NCBI GenBank assembly: GCA_035539855.1
Contig: DATLHO010000285.1
Coordinates: forward strand, 1-11,412
DNA from: DATLHO01 sp035539855
GTDB taxonomy: Bacteria > Bacteroidota > Ignavibacteria > OLB7
Reading direction: 5' to 3'
Length of the DNA: 11,412 nt
Shown here: in pieces, positions 1 through 6,319 of the stretch
Layout of the letters: every line of letters begins with the position of its first letter
Position numbering within the stretch: position 1 is the first letter of the stretch
Position numbers and translations under genes: made by a program
The notes under the pieces: generated by a model
Databases searched by the model: none
Seen by the model: only the letters and a program-made list of their open reading frames with translations
What the model was told of the DNA's origin: nothing

Positions 1-12
1 GGGGTGAGGTCT
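1..12 (-). promoter_or_regulatory. Possible edge-truncated copy of the TCACCC-box operator
   Basis: Read on the minus strand, these bases give AGACCTCACCCC. This resembles the distal box GAAAYTCACCCC of the two operators at 3433-3496 and 9795-9858. It lies 15 bases beyond the stop codon of the LAL regulator gene, much as the 9795 operator lies directly after the stop of the AddA-like gene. Only one hexamer is inside the window, so a chance match in GC-rich DNA is quite possible. If it is real, the remaining boxes and a leftward gene should lie just outside the left edge. Confidence 0.2.
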
Positions 13-26
13 ATGGTTGGCCCCCC

Positions 27-2774
27 TCACAACAACTCCGCCTCCCTCGCCCGCGCCAGCGCCTCCACACGACTCCTCGCTCCCAGCTTGTCGAACAGAT
101 TCGACATGTGCGTCTTGATCGTATTGACCGACACGTACAGCTTGTCGGCGATCTTCTGGTTCGAGTAGCCCATGGCCAGAAGGTTGAGGATCTCCTGCTC
201 ACGCGTGGTGAGCTGGAAGTCGTCGCCGATCATCGGGCGCGCATGGGCGATCGGAGCGAGCTCGACGGTCTCGTCGATGCGACAGGCTTCGAGGAGCCTG
301 CGCAGATACTCCGGCGCGACGCCCGAGAGCTCCGGACGACGCTTGCCGAGCACCGCCTGCAGCAGCCGCGCGACCGTGGCGCCCTCGACGACGAACGGCC
401 GGATGATGCCCGGACCCGACGCGCGCACGAGCGCCGCCGCCATGGTTGCGTGCGCCGCATCGATGTCACGGGTGCGCTCCAGGGCGATCGCGGTCAGGAC
501 GTACAGCTCGACGTGAATGAGCACCTGCTCCGAGTTCGCGACCGCATCGCGCAGGAACGCGAGCGCGGCGAGGGCGTCGTCGGAGCGTCCCTGCGAGAGC
601 GCGAGGCGGGCGTCGTTGAAGATGCCCGTCGCGACGAGCGGCAGCTCGTTGTCGGTGATGTCGCTCGCCGGCCGCGCCATGCGGGCCTCGAGCCACTCGT
701 GGTACAGCGCGATCGTCTGCTCGGCGGCGTCGAAGCGGCCCTGGCGCCAGAGCCAGTGCGCGCGCATCATCTGCGAGATGATCAGGAACTTCGCGATCGA
801 GTCGTTGAGCGGCACGCGCTCGGCCGACTCGATCACGTGCAGTCCGGCGTCGGCGTCGCCCAGGGCGTCGTACAGGCTGTGCATCATCCGGTAGAGGTCG
901 AGCTTCTGGTCGACGACGTCGGCCACCGCCAGTCCCTTCTTTCCCATCTCGAGCGCCTTGTCGAGCTCGTAGCGCTCGAGGTGCACCCGCATGCGGATCT
1001 GCTTCGGAATCCCGAGCGTGCGCGGCATCCCGACGATGTCGGCCTCGTCGTAGCTCTCGATCTCCTCGGCATACCGCAGCGCGCCGACGTAGTCTCCACG
1101 ACGCACGAGCATGCGCCCGAGGTTGCCGAGCGAGCTGAGCACCGTCAGGTTGTCGTTCGCGGCGCGGCCGATGCGGATCGACTCGTGGTACTTCACCTCG
1201 GCCCGATCGTACTCGCGCATCTGCTCGTAGGTGCTGCCGAGAATCGTCAGCAGCATTCCCTCCGACGTCCACGAGATGTAGTCGGGCGAGTTCGGCGCGT
1301 GCTTCGGCAGGATCGCGATCGCGCGCTGGATGCAGTCGATCGCCTCGGCGTGGTCGCCGAGGTCGCGCGCGCGACCGCCGCGCAGCACCAGGTTCTGCCC
1401 GCGCATCTCGGCGTAATCCTCCGCGCCCGCATCGCCCTCCATCAGTTCGTCGGCGGCGTCGAGCGTGCGGAGCATCACGTTGAAGTCCCGCTCCTGGAAC
1501 GCCGCCATCGAGCGCAGCATGCTCAGCCGCGCGCTCTGCAGAACGTCCTCGATCGGCACGCTGTCGCGGATCAGCATCAGCAGCTCCGGCACCGTCGTCT
1601 CACGCAGGATCGCGATCCAGTTGTTCTCAAGCGTCCGCTTGAAGAACTCGAGGTCGCCCGAGTGCAGCGCGTGCGTGCTCGCCTCGATCACCAGGCCGTT
1701 GTCGGAGAACCACGTGCTCGCGCGCTTGTGCAGCTCGGCGATCTTCTCCGGGTGCAGTTGTCGCAGTCGATGCTGCAGCAGGTCGCCGAACAGTTTGTGG
1801 TAGCGATACCAGTCGCGACGGTTGTCGAGCGGGATCAGGAAGAGGTTCGCCTCCTCGAGCTGCTCGAGCAGCGCGGCGCCGTCGGCAAAGCCGGTGACGG
1901 CCTCGCACAGCGGACCGTTGAAGCGGTCGAGCACCGAGAGGTCGAGCATGACCTGCTGCGTTTCGGGACTCTGCGCGCCGAGCACTTCCTCGATCAGGTA
2001 GTCGAGCACGTAGCGGTCGGCGCCGGTGAACGCGGCGATGAAGCCGTCGACGTCGTCGCGTCCGCGCAGCGACAGGCCCGCCATCTGCAGTCCGGCGATC
2101 CAGCCCTCGGTCTTCTTCTGCAGCGCGTTGACGTGGCGCTCCTCGAGATCCAGCGGCAGCGTGCGCTGGAAGAGCTCCGACGACTCCTCGACGGTGAAGC
2201 GCAGGTCGGACGCGCGGATCTCCAGCAACTGCTTGCGCACGCGCAGGCGCGACAGCGGGAACGGCGGATCGGCGCGCGAAGTCATCAGCACGTGCAGTTG
2301 CGCGGGCGCATGCTCGAGCAGATAGCTCATCGCGTCGTGGATCTCGCCGTCGGTGATGACGTGGTAGTCGTCGAGCACGAGCACGAGCCCGGCGTCGAGC
2401 GTTGCCAGGTCGTTGATCAGCGCGTCGACGAGCGTCGTGGTCGCCGGCAGCGCGTTGCTCTCGATGATGCGGCGCACGGCGACGCCGATCGAGGCGTCGA
2501 CCGACTGCAGCGCGACGACGACGTAGTGAAGGAAGCGGCCGAGCGCGTTGTCGCCCGCGTCGAGCGACACCCAGGCCGACGGGTACTTCGAGCGCTCGAG
2601 CCACGCGCTGATGGCGGTCGTCTTTCCGAAGCCGGCCGACGCGGAAATGAGCGTCAGGCGGCGATTGGGAATCTCGTCGAGCAGCGTCATGATCCGCTCG
2701 CGGTCGACGAGACCGGGCTGCGGGCGGACGGGGTGCAGCTTCGTCTGCAGTAATGGTGAACTATGCTCAGCCAT
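27..2774 (-). CDS. LAL/MalT-type LuxR family transcriptional regulator with STAND ATPase
   Basis: This 915-residue protein has the size and layout of the MalT/LAL family, which are ATP-dependent, signal-integrating transcription activators. An N-terminal NTPase carries a Walker A (SASAGFGKTT, residues 44-53) and a Walker B (LVLVLDDYH, acidic pair near 135-136). TSR near 165-167 fits the conserved arginine of STAND ATPases. Residues of about 340-840 are helical and repeat-rich, as expected for the TPR-like sensor or partner-binding part of MalT. The C-terminus (about 853-913) is a LuxR helix-turn-helix beginning LTTREQEILNLLAMG, with recognition helix VSVNTIKTHMSNLFDKL. The start ATG at 2774 lacks a strong Shine-Dalgarno, but the protein begins just ahead of the usual TKLHPVRP...LVDR segment, so the N-terminus is complete. 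It is the last gene of a probable minus-strand unit with two small genes, and it has a TATCTT promoter-like hexamer of its own at 2861-2856. Its ligand cannot be read from the sequence. MalT itself is held inactive by protein partners, which makes the adjacent small proteins interesting. Confidence 0.95.
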   Translation of the reverse strand: MAEHSSPLLQTKLHPVRPQPGLVDRERIMTLLDEIPNRRLTLISASAGFGKTTAISAWLERSKYPSAWVSLDAGDNALGRFLHYVVVALQSVDASIGVAVRRIIESNALPATTTLVDALINDLATLDAGLVLVLDDYHVITDGEIHDAMSYLLEHAPAQLHVLMTSRADPPFPLSRLRVRKQLLEIRASDLRFTVEESSELFQRTLPLDLEERHVNALQKKTEGWIAGLQMAGLSLRGRDDVDGFIAAFTGADRYVLDYLIEEVLGAQSPETQQVMLDLSVLDRFNGPLCEAVTGFADGAALLEQLEEANLFLIPLDNRRDWYRYHKLFGDLLQHRLRQLHPEKIAELHKRASTWFSDNGLVIEASTHALHSGDLEFFKRTLENNWIAILRETTVPELLMLIRDSVPIEDVLQSARLSMLRSMAAFQERDFNVMLRTLDAADELMEGDAGAEDYAEMRGQNLVLRGGRARDLGDHAEAIDCIQRAIAILPKHAPNSPDYISWTSEGMLLTILGSTYEQMREYDRAEVKYHESIRIGRAANDNLTVLSSLGNLGRMLVRRGDYVGALRYAEEIESYDEADIVGMPRTLGIPKQIRMRVHLERYELDKALEMGKKGLAVADVVDQKLDLYRMMHSLYDALGDADAGLHVIESAERVPLNDSIAKFLIISQMMRAHWLWRQGRFDAAEQTIALYHEWLEARMARPASDITDNELPLVATGIFNDARLALSQGRSDDALAALAFLRDAVANSEQVLIHVELYVLTAIALERTRDIDAAHATMAAALVRASGPGIIRPFVVEGATVARLLQAVLGKRRPELSGVAPEYLRRLLEACRIDETVELAPIAHARPMIGDDFQLTTREQEILNLLAMGYSNQKIADKLYVSVNTIKTHMSNLFDKLGARSRVEALARAREAELL

Positions 2775-2855
2775 GGATCGTTGGCCTCGGCGCGGGACGC
2801 AGATCAGTGAGAGCCGTCAGGCATTCGTGCGGTGCACTGTTCGGCGGGATGCAGG

Positions 2856-2861
2856 AAGATA
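2856..2861 (-). promoter_or_regulatory. Putative -10 hexamer (TATCTT) upstream of the LAL regulator
   Basis: TATCTT is read on the minus strand at 2861-2856, with 81 bases between it and the regulator's ATG. It overlaps the last bases of the membrane-protein ORF region. TCGACT lies about 17 bases upstream and is a weak match to a -35 element. TATCTT also precedes the AddB-like and exonuclease genes, which supports a real promoter. If it is one, the regulator can be transcribed independently of the small genes as well as with them. Confidence 0.4.
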
Positions 2862-2868
2862 GACGCGG

Positions 2869-3123
2869 TTACGGCGCCAGTCGAGGAATCGCAGCGGCCA
2901 CCGGCGCGATCAGCAGGAGGATCACGATGATCCGCCTGACCACGCCGGTCCTGTGACGTCCGGAGCCCTGCGGCGCCACCGGCGTCTGTTCGTGTGTCGT
3001 CTCGCTCGTCGTCGACTCCGCCTCGGAAGTCTCGGTCGGTATCACTCGATGCATCGCGCTCTCGCTCCTGTTCGTGAGGTCCCGGTTCCCGTCGTCATCA
3101 TTCCTGCCGGTCTTGTCCGTCAT
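2869..3123 (-). CDS. Small tail-anchored membrane protein, unknown function
   Basis: This is an 84-residue ORF starting at ATG 3123-3121, which overlaps the stop of the preceding small-protein gene (TGATG), suggesting translational coupling. A purine-rich GAAGGAAGG lies about 15 bases upstream, rather far. An alternative ATG at 3054 has AGGAG 10 bases upstream and would give 61 residues. The N-terminal part is polar and low-complexity, rich in S, T, E and P. A basic stretch (GRHRTGVVRR) is followed by one hydrophobic helix (IIVILLLIAPVAAAI, about residues 64-78) and only five more residues (PRLAP). I therefore predict a single-pass, tail-anchored protein with its N-terminus in the cytoplasm. 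I recognise no family. Its position between a small soluble protein and a LAL regulator makes a membrane tether or signal input for that regulator plausible, but this is inference. The ORF is short and the start uncertain. Confidence 0.55.
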   Translation of the reverse strand: MTDKTGRNDDDGNRDLTNRSESAMHRVIPTETSEAESTTSETTHEQTPVAPQGSGRHRTGVVRRIIVILLLIAPVAAAIPRLAP

Positions 3124-3356
3124 CACTCGTGCTCGGTGCCTTCCTTCTGGTTGATCGCCACGAGCTGCAGGCCGAGGCGCTGCACCCGGGCGATGATCCC
3201 GTGAAGCGCCGCCTGGTCGGGAAGCCGCCCGGCGAGCACCGTGCCGTCGTCGTCGGTCGTCATCGTCATCGTCTCGAACCATTCTCCCCATCCGTCGTCG
3301 AGCTTCTCACGGAGGCGAATGGTGTAGTATGTCCCGTTGTTCGAGTCGGAAGTCAT
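3123..3356 (-). CDS. Small conserved-type protein SP-A, paralogue of the protein at 9902-10117
   Basis: This 77-residue protein starts at ATG 3356, with AGGG eight bases upstream. A GTG at 3365 is in frame but would add residues that the paralogue lacks. The core, from YYTIRLREKL to the C-terminal LGLQLVAI, aligns without gaps to the second small protein in this window, with 27 of 61 residues identical by hand count. Shared features are RxREKLD, WG, F, DxGTVxAGxL, D, ALHG and LGLxL. The pattern of two or three beta strands, a loop, then an amphipathic helix (DQAALHGIIARVQRLG) suggests a small alpha/beta fold. I have seen this general pattern in uncharacterised small proteins but cannot name a family. 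There is no signal peptide or membrane segment, so it is probably cytoplasmic. It is probably the first gene of the unit that leads into the membrane protein and the LAL regulator, and it lies behind the four-box operator. A co-regulator or effector role is inference. Confidence 0.8.
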   Translation of the reverse strand: MTSDSNNGTYYTIRLREKLDDGWGEWFETMTMTTDDDGTVLAGRLPDQAALHGIIARVQRLGLQLVAINQKEGTEHE

Positions 3357-3432
3357 TGGCTGCACCCTGGGTTGAACGGGCCGGGAGTCTCGTCCCGGGG
3401 GGGAACGTCCGGCGCCGTTGATTGACGCTACG

Positions 3433-3496
3433 AAGGTAGAGCACCGCCGGGGTGAGTTTCCTCACCCAATTGGGTGAAACTCCCGGGGTGAATTTC
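3433..3496 (-). promoter_or_regulatory. Four-box operator/promoter of the SP-A to LAL-regulator unit
   Basis: Read on the minus strand towards the small gene, the order is TCACCC (3491-3486), TCACCC (3477-3472), GGGTGA (3467-3462), TCACCC (3455-3450). Twelve bases then lead to ACCTT (3437-3433), part of a TACCTT hexamer taken as the -10 element. Boxes two and three form a perfect 16-base palindrome, TCACCCAATTGGGTGA (3462-3477). The plus strand also shows a 15-base near-repeat (GGGTGAAACTCCCGG and GGGTGAATTTCCCGG, at 3472 and 3486). The layout is identical, box for box, to the region at 9795-9858. The proximal box falls where an activator would touch the -35 region. GGGGTGA resembles the MalT box GGGGA(T/G)GAGG, so the LAL regulator encoded here is the leading candidate for binding. 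The site lies between divergent genes and could also affect the AddB/AddA operon. Confidence 0.7.
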
Positions 3497-3525
3497 CCGG
3501 GCGCGATTTCGAGCCGTTTTCGGCG

Positions 3526-3541
3526 GTTTCGGACGCGAAAC
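3526..3541. promoter_or_regulatory. Inverted repeat GTTTCG-N4-CGAAAC, possible operator of the AddB/AddA operon
   Basis: GTTTCG and CGAAAC form perfect 6-base arms around four bases, giving a 16-base dyad that ends 24 bases before the TATCTT hexamer of the AddB-like gene. A second small dyad, GCCG-TTTT-CGGC, lies just upstream at 3513-3524. The position fits the -35 to -50 area, so a repressor or activator site is plausible. It does not match a LexA box that I know. No protein can be assigned to it from the sequence. Confidence 0.3.
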
Positions 3542-3565
3542 GTCCGCTGGGGTCCGGCCCGGATC

Positions 3566-3571
3566 TATCTT
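3566..3571 (+). promoter_or_regulatory. Putative -10 hexamer (TATCTT) of the AddB/AddA-like operon
   Basis: TATCTT lies 24 bases before the chosen ATG at 3596, so the leader would be short and has no clear Shine-Dalgarno. The same hexamer is 29 bases before the exonuclease start at 10345. Its position downstream of the GTG at 3452 argues that the longer ORF start is not used. Confidence 0.45.
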
Positions 3572-3595
3572 GTCCGTCCAACAATCCTCTCCCCG

Positions 3596-6319
3596 ATGCA
3601 GGATCTCCTCTTCGACGCGCTCGAATCCGGCGCGACCGTCGTCACCGTGAACCACCGCCTGGCGCGTGATCTGCGATCGCGCTTCAATTTCCGGCAATTG
3701 GAGCATGGCCTGGCCGCCTGGCGCACCCCGTCGATCGCCAGCTTCGACGCCTGGTGCGAGTCGCTGTGGAACGACTGCGTCGACGCCGGAGCGCACGCGG
3801 CGCTGCGGCTGCCCGGTAGCGCGCAGGAGGCGGCGCTGTGGGAGCGGATCGTCGACGAGTCGCCGGAGGGACACGGGCTGATCCAGACCAGCCGCACCGC
3901 GGCGCAGGCGCTCGAGGCGTGGCACCTGGCCGCCGACTGGGCGATCGCCGTTCCGCTCGCGACCGACGAGGGCCTCAACGACGACTGCCGGGCGTTCGCG
4001 CGCTGGGCCGGCCGCTACGCCGCCGAGCTCGAGGCGCGGGGATGGATCGACCGGGCGCGACTTCCCGCACGGCTCGCCGACGCCCTGGTCTCGGGGACGC
4101 TCGACGCGCCGCAACGGGTCTGGCTCGCCGGGTTCGAGGAGCTGACGCCGCAGCAGGCCGCGCTCGTCGAGGCGATGCGCGCCGCCGGCGCGACGATCGA
4201 GCGCTACGTTCCGCCGGCGCACGAGGCAGAGATCCTCGCGCTCGCCCTCGACGACGCCGACGCCGAGCTGCGCAGCGCCGCCCGCTGGGCCCGCGCGCTG
4301 CTCGAGCGCGGCGAGATCGGGACGATCGGCGTGGTCGTCCCCGGACTTCAGCAGGCGCGCGCCCGCGTCGACGCGATCTTCGCCGATTACCTGATGCCGT
4401 CGGCCGTGCTGCCGGATCGCGTCGAGTCGACCCGCCCATATAACATCTCCTCCGGACGACCCCTCGGCGACTATCCGATCGTCGCCACTGCACTGATCGC
4501 GCTCGAGCTCTGCGCCGGTGCGGTGCCGATCGAGCGCGTCGGCGCGCTGCTGCGCTCGCCGTTCCTCGGCGGCGCCGAGGCCGAGCTCTCCAGCCGCGCC
4601 CTGCTCGACGCCCGCCTGCGCCGCAACGGACGCACGGCCGTCGCCGCGTCAGAGATCCGCGCGGTCGCCACGGAGATGCATCGCGCGGTCGTCGGCGAGC
4701 CCGAGCGCCCGCGCGCGCACGCGTCGCAGGATCTGGCGAACAGGCTCGATGCCGTGCGGAGCGCGTGCGAGAACATCACGCCCGCGACCGCGCTGGCGCC
4801 GTCGCAGTGGGCCGCGACGTTCGCCGCCGCGCTGTCGGCGCTGGGCTGGCCGGGAGAGAGGCCGGTGTCCGGCGACGAACGGCAGGCGCTCGAGAAGTGG
4901 TGGGAGCTCATCGCGACCTACGCGACCCTCGACGGGGTCGTCGCCGACGAGCGCGCGCACGGCGCCGTCCGACGTCTCGCGCGGATGGCGGCGGGCACCG
5001 ACTTCCAGCCCCGCACCGACCAGGCTCCGGTGCAGATCCTCGGCACTCTCGAGGCCGCCGCGATGCGCTTCGAGCACCTGTGGATCACCGGCATGCACGA
5101 CGAGGAGATGCCCGCCACGCCCAAGCCCAATCCGTTCCTGCCGATCCGCCTTCAGCGCACGCACCGCGTCGCCCGCGCGTCGGCCGAGCGCGAGCTCGAG
5201 TTCGCCCGCTCGGTCGTCGACGGGCTGCTCGCGGCGGCTCCCTACGTCATCGTCAGCCACCCGCTCTCCGACGGCGACCGGCCGCTGGTGCCGAGCCCCC
5301 TCGTCGCGCACCTCGCCGCGCAGCCCGCGGGCGAGCTCGAGTGGGAGGCGGCCGAGCACCTGTCGACGATCATCCACGCCAGCGGCGAGCGCGAGTCGCT
5401 CCGCGACGAGTCGGGTCCGCCGATCGCGCCGGGCGCGCCGGTGCACGGCGGCACGAGCATCCTGAAGGACCAGGCGGCGTGCCCGTTCCGGGCGTTCGCG
5501 AATCACCGTCTCGGCGCCCGTCCGTTCGAGCGGCCGAGTCCCGGACTCGACGCGATGGAGCGCGGCAAGCTCATGCACGAGATCCTCGAGAACTTCTGGA
5601 CCGAGCGGAAGACGCACGCCGCGCTCGTGGCGCTCGGCGAGGAGGGACTCGACGAACGGATCGCGTGGCACGTCGACCGGGCGGTGAGGAACTTCGCGCG
5701 GCTGCACCCGGAGACGTTCTCCGAGCGCTTCGCGGCGATCGAGCGCACGCGTCTGACCAGGATCACGCGCACGTGGCTTCGGACCGAGCGGTTGCGCCGG
5801 CCGTTCACGGTCGTCGGCATCGAGCAGACCGAGACGGTGATCGTCGGCGGCATCACGATGAGCGTGCGCATCGACCGCATCGACGAGCTCGATGACGGAC
5901 GGAGGATCTTCATCGACTACAAGACGTCGCGTCCAGCGTGGCGCAAGTGGTTCGGCGATCGGCCCGACGAGCCGCAGTTGCCGATCTACGCGACGACCTG
6001 TCGCGAGGTCGCCGCGGTGCTGTTCGTGCAGCTCAAGCCCGACGAGGCGAAGTTCATCGGCATCGCGTGCGAGGACGGGATCGTCCCCGGCGTCCGCGCG
6101 TTCGCGGGGCTGCCGGAGGCGGAGATCGGGACGTGGGAGGAGATCGGTCCGCACTGGGCGCGGACGCTCGAGGCGATCGGCCGCCGCTTCCTCAACGGCG
6201 AGGCCGCGGTCGCGCCCAAGGAGCCGAACCAGACGTGCCGCTACTGCGAAGTCGGCCCGCTCTGCCGCGTCCGCGACATGAATGCCGTCGACGGCGAGCT
6301 CGAGGAGGTGCAGTCATGA
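3596..6319 (+). CDS. AddB-like PD-(D/E)XK nuclease with degenerate helicase domain
   Basis: This 907-residue protein is predicted to be the nuclease/scaffold partner of the helicase-nuclease encoded next, in double-strand-break end processing. The N-terminus (GATVVTVNHRLARDLRSRF, about residues 11-29) occupies the place of the first helicase motif but has no GxGKT, so this domain should not hydrolyse ATP. That is typical of the 'probable DNA repair protein' family of AddB relatives rather than of Bacillus AddB. The C-terminal nuclease shows D760 (RIDRID), the DYK motif (D774, K776), and an EPQLPIY helix. Cysteines at 629, 881, 884 and 890 (C...CRYCEVGPLC) match the four-cysteine iron-sulfur staple of AddB nucleases. 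I chose ATG 3596. An in-frame GTG at 3452 would translate the operator region and lies upstream of the putative promoter. The stop overlaps the next gene's ATG (ATGA), so the two are an operon. Confidence 0.9.
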   Translation: MQDLLFDALESGATVVTVNHRLARDLRSRFNFRQLEHGLAAWRTPSIASFDAWCESLWNDCVDAGAHAALRLPGSAQEAALWERIVDESPEGHGLIQTSRTAAQALEAWHLAADWAIAVPLATDEGLNDDCRAFARWAGRYAAELEARGWIDRARLPARLADALVSGTLDAPQRVWLAGFEELTPQQAALVEAMRAAGATIERYVPPAHEAEILALALDDADAELRSAARWARALLERGEIGTIGVVVPGLQQARARVDAIFADYLMPSAVLPDRVESTRPYNISSGRPLGDYPIVATALIALELCAGAVPIERVGALLRSPFLGGAEAELSSRALLDARLRRNGRTAVAASEIRAVATEMHRAVVGEPERPRAHASQDLANRLDAVRSACENITPATALAPSQWAATFAAALSALGWPGERPVSGDERQALEKWWELIATYATLDGVVADERAHGAVRRLARMAAGTDFQPRTDQAPVQILGTLEAAAMRFEHLWITGMHDEEMPATPKPNPFLPIRLQRTHRVARASAERELEFARSVVDGLLAAAPYVIVSHPLSDGDRPLVPSPLVAHLAAQPAGELEWEAAEHLSTIIHASGERESLRDESGPPIAPGAPVHGGTSILKDQAACPFRAFANHRLGARPFERPSPGLDAMERGKLMHEILENFWTERKTHAALVALGEEGLDERIAWHVDRAVRNFARLHPETFSERFAAIERTRLTRITRTWLRTERLRRPFTVVGIEQTETVIVGGITMSVRIDRIDELDDGRRIFIDYKTSRPAWRKWFGDRPDEPQLPIYATTCREVAAVLFVQLKPDEAKFIGIACEDGIVPGVRAFAGLPEAEIGTWEEIGPHWARTLEAIGRRFLNGEAAVAPKEPNQTCRYCEVGPLCRVRDMNAVDGELEEVQS
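6302..6310 (+). promoter_or_regulatory. Strong ribosome binding site fixing the AddA-like start
   Basis: GAGGAGGTG lies five bases before ATG 6316, inside the last codons of the AddB-like gene. It is the best Shine-Dalgarno in the window and decides the start of the helicase gene, although the reading frame stays open for another 126 codons upstream. Confidence 0.8.

Noticed and set aside
108..2753. Long plus-strand open frame of 881 codons opposite the LAL regulator
   Set aside because: It is antisense to an unmistakable gene. Its product is dominated by R, V, D and L without domains, as expected of a shadow frame in GC-rich DNA.
3450..3500. Tandem GGGTGA repeats as a CRISPR-like or iteron (replication) array
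   Set aside because: There are only four short hexamers in mixed orientation, with no constant spacers, cas genes or replication initiator. The position before a -10 element explains them better.
3452..3595. N-terminal extension of the AddB-like protein from GTG 3452
   Set aside because: These codons consist of the operator repeats and the promoter hexamer, and the family begins at about the ATG at 3596.
5938..6315. 126-codon upstream extension of the AddA-like frame
   Set aside because: It overlaps the nuclease domain of the AddB-like gene in another frame. The strong Shine-Dalgarno and ATGA overlap fix the start at 6316.
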